Positions 35,890 through 45,364 are shown, counted from the stretch's first letter. The stretch is DNA of 64,000 bases from Labilithrix sp. (GCA_019637175.1 JAHBWD010000005.1:62001-126000); one strand, 5' to 3'. Notes: generated by a model from the letters alone, not told the origin. Numbers and translations are program-made.

Positions 35890-36645
35890 CTACGTTCGGC
35901 GCGCCGCCACGAGGCCGAGCGCGAGCAGCGCGGGGACGAGCTTTCGATACGCCGGGCCCTGCGCTTCGTAGAGCAGCCACGCGCTCGATCCCGCCCACGC
36001 CGCGGGCCCGAGCGCCGCGGCGGCCCACGGCGCGCGCGCGATCGCCGCGCGGAACGCGTGACGCGCCGCCTCGCGTCCGAAGAAGGCGGCGGCGGCCTGC
36101 GCGAGGACTCCCTCCATGACCTTCACGAGCGCCGCCGATCCGAGCGCGTGGTGCACGACAGGGAGCGCGCTCGCCTTGGCGATCGATCGAAGGCCGCCCC
36201 CTGTCGCGCCGGGATCGAGCCGCTCGCTGGCCTGCGAGAGGAGGGCCTGCTGGTCTTCGGGGCTCATCGCGAGGAGCGCGCGATCGATCACCGCGAGCGC
36301 GAGCGCCGCGAGGCGCCCCTCGAGCGTGCCGACGGTCGGGACGCGCACGCCGAGGCGTCGCGCGGCGCCGCTCACGGCGCGATGGAGTCGGCTTTCTTCT
36401 CGCCGGCGGAGCGCGCGCTTCACCGCGTCGGTCGCGCGAGCGATCTCCGGCGTCGCGGCGTCGACGAGCGCGTTCGCGATCGCGTCTTCGAGCGCAGGCC
36501 GCGCAGACGGCCGCGCCCACGTCTCCATGCGTGCGGCCTCGAGCTCGCGACGGCGAGGCCATCGATCGAGCGACGCGGCGATGCGCTCGAGGTCCACGAT
36601 GTCGGCGCGCGCGAGGATCGCGCGCGCTTCGGCGATGTCATTCAT
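35890..36645 (-). CDS. Alpha-helical protein with C-terminal hydrophobic region, unknown
   Basis: 251 residues from ATG at 36645; the open frame continues upstream but is antisense of the di-iron protein region. Strongly helical and Ala/Arg-rich, with a first half of charged helices (AEARAILARADIVDLERIAASL). The last 80 residues (about 170-250) contain several Ala/Leu-rich hydrophobic segments (PWAAAALGPAAWAGSSAWLLY, LVPALLALGLVAA) that may insert in the membrane. The layout recalls E. coli YaaW, but similarity is not clear enough to name it. Convergent with the SUFU gene (1-bp gap). Confidence 0.55.
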   Translation of the reverse strand: MNDIAEARAILARADIVDLERIAASLDRWPRRRELEAARMETWARPSARPALEDAIANALVDAATPEIARATDAVKRALRRREESRLHRAVSGAARRLGVRVPTVGTLEGRLAALALAVIDRALLAMSPEDQQALLSQASERLDPGATGGGLRSIAKASALPVVHHALGSAALVKVMEGVLAQAAAAFFGREAARHAFRAAIARAPWAAAALGPAAWAGSSAWLLYEAQGPAYRKLVPALLALGLVAARRT

Positions 36646-36698
36646 GCCTCGACGGTAGCGCGACGCGTTGCGATGGGCCCGGACACGATCCCGGACGG

Positions 36699-37454
36699 TC
36701 AGCGCTCCTGATCGGCGAGCCACGCGTGACCCGATCGAGGGTCGACGCCCACCTCCGCGACCCCGGGGAGCACCACGTCGCGCACTGCGTCGAGCACGAC
36801 GCGTCGCGTCTCCGATCGCGAGGGCACGCCGTGATGGGGCACGCCCTCTTCCGGGAGCGACGCGTCGGGCGTGAACCAGAGCGGCACGTTGGCGGTGAGG
36901 ATCCGGCGGAGCCACTTGCCGAGCTTGTCGCGCACCTGCATCGTCACGTTGCGCGACGCGAGGTGCGCCCAGCCGAGGCGCGCGTGCCCCACCTCTTCGC
37001 GGAGGTGCACTCGGTTGACGGCGCGCGCGAGCGGCGCCCTGCTGATCTGGAGGCAGCGCGCGAGCCACGACGACGCGATCGTCTCGTTGACGCACGAGAG
37101 CGCGAGCACGTGGAGCGCGGCGCGCAGCTCGGGGGTCGCGCCTTCGAAAGGCGGGAGCGAGACCGGCGTCACGCGCGTCGGCGCCACGGCGCGGCCCGCG
37201 TAGGTCGCCGCGAGCGTGCGGCAGAGCTCGGCGTGGCGCACCTCGTCGGTGACGGCGCGATCGATCATGTCGCGCACGACGGCGCTGACGCCCACGACCG
37301 CGAGCTCTTCACCGAGGAGGCGAAACGCCTCCGAGACGCGCAGCTCCGAGCGCGCGCGCGCTTCCCAGTACGTCGCGAGCCCCGCGCGAAGCTCCGGGGT
37401 CAAGGCGGAGACCGCGGGATCGTCCCACGGGATGCGTCGCGAGGGAGGGCTCAC
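36699..37454 (-). CDS. Ferritin-like di-iron protein
   Basis: 251 residues from GTG at 37454, which overlaps the stop of the upstream lipoprotein gene as GTGA. Four-helix-bundle ligands are visible: Glu42, then E71-x-x-H74 (DEVRHAEL), Glu124 (VNETIASSW), and E154-x-x-H157 (EEVGHARLGW), the carboxylate-bridged di-iron pattern. Such proteins are oxidases, N- or C-hydroxylating oxygenases, or rubrerythrin relatives. The product here cannot be told. The remaining C-terminal 80 residues carry a Pro/Arg-rich tail. Confidence 0.75.
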   Translation of the reverse strand: MSPPSRRIPWDDPAVSALTPELRAGLATYWEARARSELRVSEAFRLLGEELAVVGVSAVVRDMIDRAVTDEVRHAELCRTLAATYAGRAVAPTRVTPVSLPPFEGATPELRAALHVLALSCVNETIASSWLARCLQISRAPLARAVNRVHLREEVGHARLGWAHLASRNVTMQVRDKLGKWLRRILTANVPLWFTPDASLPEEGVPHHGVPSRSETRRVVLDAVRDVVLPGVAEVGVDPRSGHAWLADQER

Positions 37455-37669
37455 CTGATGGCGGGCATCTCGTCGCGCGCGTCGGCGGCGACGGTCACGT
37501 CTGCGCTCGCGTCGCTCGCGTCGCTTGCGTCGCTCGCGTCGTCGCCGGCGTCGCTCGGCTCGACGGGTGCCGGCGGGTTGGCGATGGTCTCGACCTGGCC
37601 GCACGCCGCGAGCGAGACACCGGCGAGCACGACGACCTTGAACATGCGCGAAGGCTTCGGCGGCGCCAT
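37451..37669 (-). CDS. Small lipoprotein with Asp-Ala-Ser repeats
   Basis: 72 residues from ATG at 37669; an ATG at 37645 (MFKVVVLAGV) gives 64 residues and an equally good signal peptide. Lipobox VSLAACGQ. The mature part is short and disordered, with a DASDASDASDAS run encoded by a 12-bp-phase repeat, and no domain. It overlaps the start of the di-iron protein gene and so is probably translated just before it. Confidence 0.6.
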   Translation of the reverse strand: MAPPKPSRMFKVVVLAGVSLAACGQVETIANPPAPVEPSDAGDDASDASDASDASADVTVAADARDEMPAIR

Positions 37670-37704
37670 CCCGCGAGCGTAGCCGAGCCTCCGGCCGCGG
37701 TCGA

Positions 37705-38316
37705 TCAGGTGGACGCGGCCAGCGCAGCTCGGTACGCGCGGACGGCCTGGATGGCCGTCGGCCGATCGAGAAAGGAGAGGAGGAGCCGTGGATCGAGCGC
37801 GGGCAGGCAGACGCTCTCGTCGCGGCGGTCGTACTGCTCGCCGCGAAGGACGTGAATCGCGAGCGCGTCGTCCTTCCAGAACCACACCTCAGGCACGCCG
37901 AGGCGCCGGTACGCCTCGAGCTTGTCGATGCCTCCGCTCGTCCAGATGACCTCGATCACGAGATCGGGCGTCGCGCGGCTCTGGTCGCTCCCGATGAGGT
38001 AGCACTCGTCAGGCTCGACGCCGGCTCGCTTCGGCGCGTTCTTGAGCGTCCATGAACCGTAAGGCGAGAGATCGATGCCTCGCTCCAAGGCGAACGCCTC
38101 GACGAGCATGCCGATGTACGACTTGATTCGCTCGTGGTCCTTCGAAGGGCTCATGAGCTCCATCTCTCCGTCGAGGTACGCGATGCGAGGCGACGAGGTC
38201 TCCCCGCGAATCGCGAGCTCCGCCTCGTAGTGCGACCAAGGAACGCGATGGAGCACGACGCGGTGATCCGCCGTCGGCACGTGCTCTCCGCGCGGGATGG
38301 GCTGAGTCGCGGCCAT
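37705..38316 (-). CDS. Uma2-family (DUF820) PD-(D/E)XK nuclease-like protein
   Basis: 203 residues. The family hallmarks are present: YLDGEMELMSPSKDHERI, VEAFALERGIDLSPYGSWTLKNAPKRAGVEPDECYLIG, PDLVIEVIWTSGGIDKLEAYRRLGVPEVWFW, in which D-(x)n-E-x-I would be the metal-binding residues (PDLVIEV). Uma2 proteins are restriction-endonuclease-fold proteins found in many copies in cyanobacteria and myxobacteria. Their function is not established. No partner gene is evident. Confidence 0.9.
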   Translation of the reverse strand: MAATQPIPRGEHVPTADHRVVLHRVPWSHYEAELAIRGETSSPRIAYLDGEMELMSPSKDHERIKSYIGMLVEAFALERGIDLSPYGSWTLKNAPKRAGVEPDECYLIGSDQSRATPDLVIEVIWTSGGIDKLEAYRRLGVPEVWFWKDDALAIHVLRGEQYDRRDESVCLPALDPRLLLSFLDRPTAIQAVRAYRAALAAST

Positions 38317-38482
38317 CGCCTACGACCCTAGCACGACGACCGAGCTCGTCTCCGCGAAGGCCCCTGTTAAATTAAAGGAGAGAGGCGCGGCGCGGATCTC
38401 CGCGAAACGACTCCGATCGCACGCCGCAGCAAAGATCAAGATGTGGGCGACGGTGCGCACGCCCAAAGCGTGTATTCTGCAC
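38317..38482. other. Intergenic region, AT-rich spot
   Basis: 166 bp between the Uma2 gene start and the stop of the sorbosone-type gene. It contains an unusually AT-rich TGTTAAATTAAAGGAG segment (about 38367-38382), which may belong to the Uma2 promoter on the minus strand. No gene or RNA was seen. Confidence 0.3.
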
Positions 38483-40879
38483 TCAAGGGCCGGACAGGAT
38501 CCACGCTTCGATGACCGCGGCGCCGAGCGGATCCACGCGCGTGCGACCCATGGGCGGCATGCCGAGATCGCGATCGATCGTCTTCATGCGCTGGAGCAGG
38601 ATCGATTGCGCAGGGTTCCCCGGCGAGACGAGCGGCGCGTTCGTGAGCCCGAGCCCCGTCGCCATCGGGTAGTTGTGATGCGGCTGGTTCACGAGCCCGC
38701 GCGCCGCGGCGGCGACGCCGGGTCGCGCGTTCCACGTCTCGCCGCCGCCGAGGTACGACGCGCCCGGGTGATGGCACGACGCGCAGTTCGCCGCGAGGTA
38801 GGCGCTCGCGCGCGCGTCGATCGGCGCGGTGACGTCCGCCGGCGACGCGAGCGGCGCCGGCGAAGTCGCGATGCTCGCGGCGTCGAAGACGTTGAGCGCC
38901 GCGAGCGCGGTGAGCTGGTTCGACCCGTCGGGCAGGTCGAAGTTGAGCTGCTCGCCGCGGAACGCGAGGACGCGGTTCTCCGCGCGGTGGCACGACCAGC
39001 AGTCGCCCTGGCTCGGGTAGGTCCACGTCAGGTTCTCCGCGGGATCCGCGTCGACGATCGCCTCGTCCGTCCCCTCGATGAGGAGATCGGCGTCCGTCCC
39101 GGCGGCGTTCCAGCGGTAGGTGACGCCGTACGTCGTGTCCGAGCCCGCGACGAGGACGCGCGTCTCGAGCTTCCTCGTGCGACCGACGGGGTTCGACGCC
39201 GCCGGCATGTCGAAGTGTTTGATCAACATCGACCCGACGGGGAGCGTGACGTCGCCGTTCGCGCTCATCGTCGCCGTCTCACCGTCCGGCACGTACACGA
39301 AGCGCTTCTTCTCGGCGCCGTCCGACCAGAGCGGCGAGCGGATCGCGTACGGATGTACCGCGGACGGCGTCTTCAGCGTCGCCATGTTCCGGAAGATCTT
39401 CGTCTGCGAGAGCTTGAGAGGAACGCCGTGCGGCGCAGGCGCGCGGACGATCTTGAGGATCCGGCTCCACGCGATGAGGTACACCTCGCCCGCGGCGTCT
39501 TGGCCGAAGCCGACGGGCGCGTTCGCCGTGTTGTTCTCGAGGAGCGACGTGCGCGTGCCGGCCGCGGTGTCGAGCGCCCAGACGCGGCCCGTCGGCCAGT
39601 CGGAGTAAATGAGCTTTCCGGTGATCTCGGGGAGCGCCGCGCCGCGGTACGGGTAGCCGGCGACGATCGCCGTCAGGTCGGCGAGCGAGTAGTGCGTGTA
39701 GTCGTAGCGCGGGACTTGCGTGACGCCGATCGTCGGGTTGCCGGCCTGCCTCCGCTTCGTTCCTTCGAAGAACGGCCACGCGTAGTTTCCGCCGGAGACG
39801 ACGCGGCTGATCTCCTCGCGGAAGGAGTCGCCCACGTCGCCGAGCCAGAGGTTGCCGTTCGCGCGGTCGAAGTTGAAGCCGTACGGGTTGCGGAACCCGA
39901 GCGCGTAGTACTCCTCGTTCGCGTTCGCGACGCCGACGAACGGGTTGCCGTTCGGGATGAAGTAGCCGGTCGCGGTCACCGCGCCGGTCGGGACGCGCGG
40001 CGGCGCGTGGCTGACGGCGCCGCCTTGCTGATCGACGTCGATGCGGAAGACGCCGCTGAAGAGGCCTCCCGTGAGCGTCTGCGTCGTCTGCGCTTCGCGG
40101 AGATCGTCGCCGTTGCCGAAGTAGAGGAAGCCGTCGGGCCCGAACCGGATGCGCGCGCCGTTGTGCTGCGTCGACTGCTCGGCGAGATCGATCATCACGA
40201 GCTCGGACGTGAACTGGTTCGTTCCAGCGTTCCACGTCCATCGCGACAGGCGCTGGCGCGTCGGCGAGCAGCCGCCGCCGACCCTGAACGTGTACCAGAC
40301 GTACACGTACGGGCGCGGATCGGCCGCGTCGGCGAACTTCGGGTGGAGCGCCATGCCGAGCGCGCCGCCCTCGCCGCACATCGCGACCTGCGTTTCGAAG
40401 TTCAGGTTCAACGTGCGCGCGCCGCCGCCGAGCAGGCGCACGATGTGGCCGCCGCGTTGCAAGACGAACGGCTGGTTCGATCCGGCGGGCCACTCCATGT
40501 CCATCGCGCCGGAGAGGAACGTCCCGGGGAACGCGTCTTGTAGCGTGTAGCCGAAGAGGAGAGGGGTCGTCGTCGGGAACGCGACGGGCGGATCGTCGGG
40601 GCCGTCGACGTCCACGTTCGCGTCGACGTCGGCCTCGACCTCGACGTCGGCGATCGCATCGGTCGCGTCGTTGCCGTCAGCGGGGCCGTCGCTCGGCCCG
40701 CCGTCCGGGACGAACCCGTCGAGGGGCTCGCCGTCCGGGCCCACCGCACCGTCGACGAGCGATCCGTCGCCGCCGTCCGCGTCGGGCGTGCCGCCGCCGC
40801 CGTCAGAGCCGCACGCTGCGATGAACCCGGCCACCGCGAGAGAGAAGAGGAAGAAGCGATCGCGCCGGCGCCGGACCAT
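38483..40879 (-). CDS. Lipoprotein: sorbosone/glucose dehydrogenase domain plus cytochrome c modules
   Basis: 798 residues. Lipobox VAGFIAACGSD, then an 80-residue acidic Asp/Gly/Pro linker. About 100-490 is a six-bladed PQQ-dependent sugar dehydrogenase fold (QVAMCGEGGALGMALHPKFA, GARIRFGPDGFLYFGNGD, YALGFRNPYGFNFDRANGNLWLGDVG). The C-terminal 300 residues carry two haem c sites, CWSCH and CASCH, each part of a CxxCH motif. The arrangement suggests sugar or aldose oxidation coupled directly to a c-type cytochrome at the cell surface. Myxobacterial homologues of this kind are common; the substrate is unknown. Confidence 0.85.
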   Translation of the reverse strand: MVRRRRDRFFLFSLAVAGFIAACGSDGGGGTPDADGGDGSLVDGAVGPDGEPLDGFVPDGGPSDGPADGNDATDAIADVEVEADVDANVDVDGPDDPPVAFPTTTPLLFGYTLQDAFPGTFLSGAMDMEWPAGSNQPFVLQRGGHIVRLLGGGARTLNLNFETQVAMCGEGGALGMALHPKFADAADPRPYVYVWYTFRVGGGCSPTRQRLSRWTWNAGTNQFTSELVMIDLAEQSTQHNGARIRFGPDGFLYFGNGDDLREAQTTQTLTGGLFSGVFRIDVDQQGGAVSHAPPRVPTGAVTATGYFIPNGNPFVGVANANEEYYALGFRNPYGFNFDRANGNLWLGDVGDSFREEISRVVSGGNYAWPFFEGTKRRQAGNPTIGVTQVPRYDYTHYSLADLTAIVAGYPYRGAALPEITGKLIYSDWPTGRVWALDTAAGTRTSLLENNTANAPVGFGQDAAGEVYLIAWSRILKIVRAPAPHGVPLKLSQTKIFRNMATLKTPSAVHPYAIRSPLWSDGAEKKRFVYVPDGETATMSANGDVTLPVGSMLIKHFDMPAASNPVGRTRKLETRVLVAGSDTTYGVTYRWNAAGTDADLLIEGTDEAIVDADPAENLTWTYPSQGDCWSCHRAENRVLAFRGEQLNFDLPDGSNQLTALAALNVFDAASIATSPAPLASPADVTAPIDARASAYLAANCASCHHPGASYLGGGETWNARPGVAAAARGLVNQPHHNYPMATGLGLTNAPLVSPGNPAQSILLQRMKTIDRDLGMPPMGRTRVDPLGAAVIEAWILSGP

Positions 40880-40953
40880 CCGGCGATGGTACCGACGCCT
40901 CGAGCGACGGCAAGCCGCCGCGCCGAGCGATCACGTAGGTGCGAGCGCCTGCC

Positions 40954-42108
40954 TCACCCGTGGCGCACGAGATCGTCGAGGATCGCGTCGGATTGCTTCT
41001 TGGCCCAGGCGGCGAAGTCTTTCATGAAGTCGGCGACCTGCTGGAAGCGGCGGACGACCGTGTCGCGATCGCCCATCGCGACCGCGCGCGCGAAGTGCGC
41101 GGCCTCCTGCTCGAAGACGTGCGAGAGGCGCGCGGCGTCGGCGTTGGCCGTGAGGATGTCGGCGTAGAGCTCGGCGCGCTGGGAGAACATGCGGCCGATC
41201 ATCGCGAGCTCGGTGCGGTAGATCGGGCTCGCGAACTGGAGGCTCCGGCCGAGATCGGCCTTGAGGCGCTCGAGCACGGAGCCGAGCACCATCGTCTTCT
41301 CGTGGACGAGCACCTGGATCAGCGCCATCTGCGCGTCGTGCTCTTCGGCGGTGGCTTCGATCGTCTCGGCGCCGAAGGCCTCGAAGAGCTTCTTCACGCG
41401 GGAGAACGCCTCGTCGCCGCGCCCGCGGCACAACACGACCTTCTGGCGATCGAAGTCGGCGCCGTGAGGCCCGAACATCGGGTGCGTGCCGACGACGTCG
41501 ACGCCTTCCGGCGCCGCCGCGAGCATCGCCTCGAGCGGCGCGCGCTTGATCGACGTCACGTCGATGAGCGTCGCGCCCTTCTTCACGCGCGGCGCGATCG
41601 CGCGGATCACGTCGACGGTCGCGTCGATCGGGACGGCGACGATCACGACGTCGTGGCGTGAGGCGACCTCCGCGGCGGGCGGGCCTTCGCCGAGGCCCAT
41701 CGTCTCGACGGTGTAGCCGCCGCCGGAGAAGACGCGCGCGAGGAACGCGCCCATGCCTTGCGTTCCGCCGATGACGCCGATCGAGAAGCGCTCGGCGCGC
41801 GCGTGGAGGAAGCGCCGCTGCTCGAGGCGCGAAGCGGCGAAGAGGCGAGAGAACACGTCGCGCACGAGATCGTCGGCGACGCCGGCCTTTTGCGCGAGCG
41901 CGAGCAGATCGTCGAGGTGCGCGCCCTCGCGCTCGCGGTCGAACGAGGGCAGGCCTTTCTCGGCCTTCACCTTCGCCACCTCGCCGATGAGGCGCATGCG
42001 CGTGCCGAGCAGATCCACGAGCGAGCGATCGGTGGCCGCGAGCTCGTCGCGAACCTTCGCGAGCTCCGGCGCGGGCGGGGGCGAGGGGGGCGAAACAGGC
42101 GACGACAT
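40954..42108 (-). CDS. tyrA: Bifunctional chorismate mutase/prephenate dehydrogenase (TyrA)
   Basis: 384 residues from ATG at 42108 (E. coli TyrA 373). N-terminal AroQ chorismate mutase helices (VRDELAATDRSLVDLLGTRMRLIGEVAKVKAEKGLP, DREREGAHLDDL). Then a Rossmann dehydrogenase domain (IGVIGGTQGMGAFLARVF) with the catalytic region VGTHPMFGP, followed by a helical dimerisation domain. It converts chorismate to prephenate and then to 4-hydroxyphenylpyruvate for tyrosine. The start is 39 bp from the divergent PAP2 gene. Confidence 0.94.
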   Translation of the reverse strand: MSSPVSPPSPPPAPELAKVRDELAATDRSLVDLLGTRMRLIGEVAKVKAEKGLPSFDREREGAHLDDLLALAQKAGVADDLVRDVFSRLFAASRLEQRRFLHARAERFSIGVIGGTQGMGAFLARVFSGGGYTVETMGLGEGPPAAEVASRHDVVIVAVPIDATVDVIRAIAPRVKKGATLIDVTSIKRAPLEAMLAAAPEGVDVVGTHPMFGPHGADFDRQKVVLCRGRGDEAFSRVKKLFEAFGAETIEATAEEHDAQMALIQVLVHEKTMVLGSVLERLKADLGRSLQFASPIYRTELAMIGRMFSQRAELYADILTANADAARLSHVFEQEAAHFARAVAMGDRDTVVRRFQQVADFMKDFAAWAKKQSDAILDDLVRHG

Positions 42109-42147
42109 CGCGCCGTACTGTACGCTCCCTGCCGGGCGATTGACGAC

Positions 42148-42690
42148 GTGATCGATCTCGACGGGCGCATCTTCCTCTGGCTCCACCAGCACCTCGCCGA
42201 AGGCGGCGGGCTCGCGCTCATGTGCGTGCTCACCGTCGTCGGCAGCGGCTGGGGTGCGCTCCTCGTGCTGCCGCTCTTCGCGTCACCGCGCACGCGCCGC
42301 TTCGGCGGCTCGCTCTCCGCCGTGCTCGCGGTCACGGCGATCGTCGTGTTCGTGCTCAAGGCGATCGTGAAGCGCAAGCGTCCGTATCTCGTCGTGCCCG
42401 ACGTTCACCCGCGCGTCTTCGAAGCGCCCACCGATTTTTCGTTTCCGAGCGGGCACGCGGCGGGCAGCTTCGCGTTCGCGACGTTCGTCGCCGTCGTTCT
42501 CCTGAGCGCCGAAGGCTCGCGTGCCGCGCGGATCGCGATCGGCGTCGCCCTCCTCTCGGTCGCGCTCGGCGTCGGGATCTCGCGCTGCGCGCTCGGGGTT
42601 CACTTCCCCGGCGACGTCGCCGCCGGCGCGCTGCTTGGCGGGACGGCCGGGGCGATCGGCGCCCGCCTCCACCGCCGTCGCGTGACGTGA
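42148..42690 (+). CDS. PAP2-family membrane phosphatase
   Basis: 180 residues from GTG 42148. Five or six transmembrane helices and all three catalytic motifs of the family: KAIVKRKRP (KxxxxxxRP), PSGHAAG (PSGH) and SRCALGVHFPGD (SRxxxxxHxxxD). Proteins with this layout dephosphorylate undecaprenyl pyrophosphate, phosphatidic acid or phosphatidylglycerol phosphate. Its short form and lack of extra domain fit an undecaprenyl- or lipid-phosphate phosphatase. Divergent from tyrA. Confidence 0.85.
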   Translation: MIDLDGRIFLWLHQHLAEGGGLALMCVLTVVGSGWGALLVLPLFASPRTRRFGGSLSAVLAVTAIVVFVLKAIVKRKRPYLVVPDVHPRVFEAPTDFSFPSGHAAGSFAFATFVAVVLLSAEGSRAARIAIGVALLSVALGVGISRCALGVHFPGDVAAGALLGGTAGAIGARLHRRRVT

Positions 42691-42768
42691 TTTCAATGAG
42701 TTAGCTCGAGCGCACGCACGGCTCTGCTTGCGTTTTCGGGCCAAGGAGATCCAGACTACGCCGCGTCG

Positions 42769-43215
42769 ATGCGGCACCGTCTCTTGCGCGCGCTCTTCAC
42801 GCTCACGGCCCTGGCGGTCGTGTGGCTCGTGGCGTCGCCTGCGATGGCCGCGAACGCGAGCTTCACGGGCGAAGAGCGACGCGTCAGCCCGACGGCGCCG
42901 AACGCCGCGCCGCTCTGCGATCCGCGGGGCGCGATCGTGTTCGCGCCTCCTCCGCAGATCCAAGATCTCGAGGTGTCGCTCGACGCCGTCGCCGACGACG
43001 ACTGCGCCGCGCCGATCTCTTCGCGCGGGCGTCACGCCACGCGCGGTCGCGCGCCGGCGCCGATCGAAGCGACGTCGTCGCAAGACGCGGCCACCGCCGC
43101 CGCCGCCCTCGCGATCGTTCGCGCCGAGGGCGCGCGCGTCTCCGTTCCGGCCGCGAGCTTCGTGCTCGCGCGTCCCGGTCATCGCAGCACGGTCGACCGA
43201 CCTCCGCGAGCGTGA
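42769..43215 (+). CDS. Small secreted protein, unknown
   Basis: 148 residues with a clear signal peptide (MRHRLLRALFTLTALAVVWLVASPAMA, cleavage after AMA). The mature protein is Ala/Pro/Arg-rich, with two Cys (PLCDPRG, DDCAAPI) and no recognised fold. An APPPQIQDLEVSLDAV segment is the only strand-like part. It precedes the first multi-DsbA gene by 102 bp on the same strand and could be in its transcript. Coding potential is moderate. Confidence 0.5.
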   Translation: MRHRLLRALFTLTALAVVWLVASPAMAANASFTGEERRVSPTAPNAAPLCDPRGAIVFAPPPQIQDLEVSLDAVADDDCAAPISSRGRHATRGRAPAPIEATSSQDAATAAAALAIVRAEGARVSVPAASFVLARPGHRSTVDRPPRA

Positions 43216-43317
43216 GCGCAGCTCATCACGCCTCGTGAACGCGAGCGCGATCCGGAAGGGTCGAGCCCGCTCGTCGTGTCGATTTCAAGTTCGAAGACTC
43301 GAAGAGAAGGAGCCATC

Positions 43318-45336
43318 ATGGCCAAGGAAAAGGACCACAAGAGCCACGCGGCCGACGTGCGGCCCCCGCCTCCCGAAGGCGGAGGGATGAGCACGGGAGT
43401 CGCCATCATCGGATTCATCCTCTGCTTCCTCGCGGGCGGAGCCGTCATGTGGGGCTACGACAGCCACCGCATGAAGACCGCCGGCGGCATCACCGCCGAC
43501 TCGAGCGGTGGCGGCGGCGCCTGGTCGGACGCGGACGCGCCCATCCCGGTCACGAGCCAGGATCCGGTCTGGGGCAACCGCGCCGCGCCGGTCACCGTCG
43601 TCACGTTCTCCGACTTCCAGTGCCCGTTCTGCTCGCGCGTCGAGCCGACGCTCGATCAGGTGAAGTCGACCTACGGACCCGACAAGGTCCGCATCGTGTG
43701 GAAGAACCAGCCGCTGCCGTTCCACGACAAGGCGAAGCCCGCCGCGGAGGCCGCGCAGGTCGTCTTCATGCTCAAGGGCAGCGACGCGTTCTGGAAATTC
43801 CACGACACCGCGTTCAAGAACCAGCAGCAGCTCTCGCCCGAGAGCTACGAGAAGTGGGCCGTCGCCGCCGGCGTCGACGCCAACCAGTTCAAGACCGCGC
43901 TCGCCGCCAAGAAGGGCGCGAAGAAGGTCGACGAAGATCAGGCGATCGCCAACAAGGTCGGCGCCAACGGAACGCCCGCGTTCCGCATCAACGGCGTCGA
44001 GCTCTCCGGCGCGCAGCCGTTCGACAAGTTCAAGGAGGTCATCGACAAGGAGCTCGGCAAGGCCAACGCGAAGATCGCGTCGGGCACGCCGAAGGACAAG
44101 ATCTACGTCGAGATGACCAAGGAGAACTTCAAGAACGCGCCCGCGAAGAAGGGCGACGACGACGAAGAGGGCGAGAAGGAAGACACGAAGACCGTGTGGA
44201 AGGTGCCGGTCGGAGGCTCGCCCGTGTGGGGCAAGGCCGACGCGCCCGTCACCATCATCGAGTTCTCCGAGTTCCAGTGCCCCTACTGCAAGCGCGTGGG
44301 CGACACGATCAAGAAGATCAAGGAGACGTACCCGGACAAGGTCCGCATCGTCTGGAAGAACGAGCCGCTCCCGTTCCACCCGCGCGCCGAGCCCGCCGCG
44401 GAGCTCGCGCTCGAGGCGCGCGCCGCCAAGGGCGACAAGGGCTTCTGGGACGCGCACGACAAGCTCTTCGAATCGCAGCCGAAGCTGGAAGACGCCGACC
44501 TCGAGAAGATCGGCGCCGACCTCGGTCTCGACGCCGCCAAGGTGAAGGCCGCGATCAAGGAGAAGAAGCACAAGAAGCAGATCGACGCGGACATGGAGCT
44601 CGCCGACGACGTTCAGGCGAGCGGCACGCCGCACTTCTTCGTGAACGGTCGCCGCCTCGTCGGTGCGCAGCCGTTCGACAAGTTCCAGAAGATCATCGAC
44701 GAAGAGCTCAAGAAGTTCGACGATCAGAAGGGCAAGGTCGCGGCCAAGGATTGGTACGACCACCTGATGAAGGACGCGAAGGGCGCGCCCGAGCCGGAGA
44801 AGAAGAACGCTCCTGCTCCCGCGGCCGGCGCTCCGTGGAAGGGCGGCAAGGACGCGAAGGTCGTCATCCAGCAGTGGAGCGACTACCAGTGCCCGTTCTG
44901 CTCGCGCGTCGAGCCGACGGTCAACGAGATCCAGAAGGCGTACGGCGACAAGGTGAAGATCGTGTGGCGCGACAAGCCCCTCCCGATGCACCCCGACGCG
45001 CCGCTCGCGGCGCAGGCCGCGCGCGAGGCCCTCAAGCAGAAGGGCCCCGACGGCTTCTGGAAGATGCACAAGAAGATGTTCGAGAACCAGCAGAAGCTGA
45101 AGCGCGAGAACCTCGACGAGTACGCCAAGGAGATCGGCCTCGACATGGACAAGTTCAAGGCCGCCCTCGACAGCAACGCGCACAAGGCCGCGGTCGACGC
45201 CGACGACAAGGCCGGCACCGACATCGGCATCAGCGGCACGCCCGCGTTCGTGATCAACGGCTACTACGTGAGCGGCGCGCAGCCGTTCCCGAAGTTCAAG
45301 AAGCTGATCGACCGCGCGCTCGCCGAGGCCAAGTGA
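43318..45336 (+). CDS. Membrane-anchored protein with three tandem DsbA-like thioredoxin domains
   Basis: 672 residues from ATG 43318, with AGAAGGAG as ribosome binding site; an upstream in-frame ATG at 43276 lacks one. Cytoplasmic basic head, one transmembrane helix (residues 24-45, VAIIGFILCFLAGGAVMWGY), then three DsbA/DSBA-oxidoreductase domains, each with an active site and a cis-Pro loop: CPFC 102-105 with GTPAFRING; CPYC 321-324 with GTPHFFVNG; CPFC 525-528 with GTPAFVING. The domains are joined by Glu/Lys-rich linkers. All six Cys are intact, so each domain should be redox active. Faces the periplasm. The gene ends 28 bp before a strong terminator, and the paralogue follows. Confidence 0.9.
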   Translation: MAKEKDHKSHAADVRPPPPEGGGMSTGVAIIGFILCFLAGGAVMWGYDSHRMKTAGGITADSSGGGGAWSDADAPIPVTSQDPVWGNRAAPVTVVTFSDFQCPFCSRVEPTLDQVKSTYGPDKVRIVWKNQPLPFHDKAKPAAEAAQVVFMLKGSDAFWKFHDTAFKNQQQLSPESYEKWAVAAGVDANQFKTALAAKKGAKKVDEDQAIANKVGANGTPAFRINGVELSGAQPFDKFKEVIDKELGKANAKIASGTPKDKIYVEMTKENFKNAPAKKGDDDEEGEKEDTKTVWKVPVGGSPVWGKADAPVTIIEFSEFQCPYCKRVGDTIKKIKETYPDKVRIVWKNEPLPFHPRAEPAAELALEARAAKGDKGFWDAHDKLFESQPKLEDADLEKIGADLGLDAAKVKAAIKEKKHKKQIDADMELADDVQASGTPHFFVNGRRLVGAQPFDKFQKIIDEELKKFDDQKGKVAAKDWYDHLMKDAKGAPEPEKKNAPAPAAGAPWKGGKDAKVVIQQWSDYQCPFCSRVEPTVNEIQKAYGDKVKIVWRDKPLPMHPDAPLAAQAAREALKQKGPDGFWKMHKKMFENQQKLKRENLDEYAKEIGLDMDKFKAALDSNAHKAAVDADDKAGTDIGISGTPAFVINGYYVSGAQPFPKFKKLIDRALAEAK

Positions 45337-45364
45337 CGAACTAAAACGTCACCGAGCACACCCG

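Noticed and set aside
43285..45183. 632-codon minus-strand frame opposite the first multi-DsbA gene
   Set aside because: Antisense shadow; Leu/Val/Arg-rich with no domain, while the plus strand carries three intact CXXC domains.
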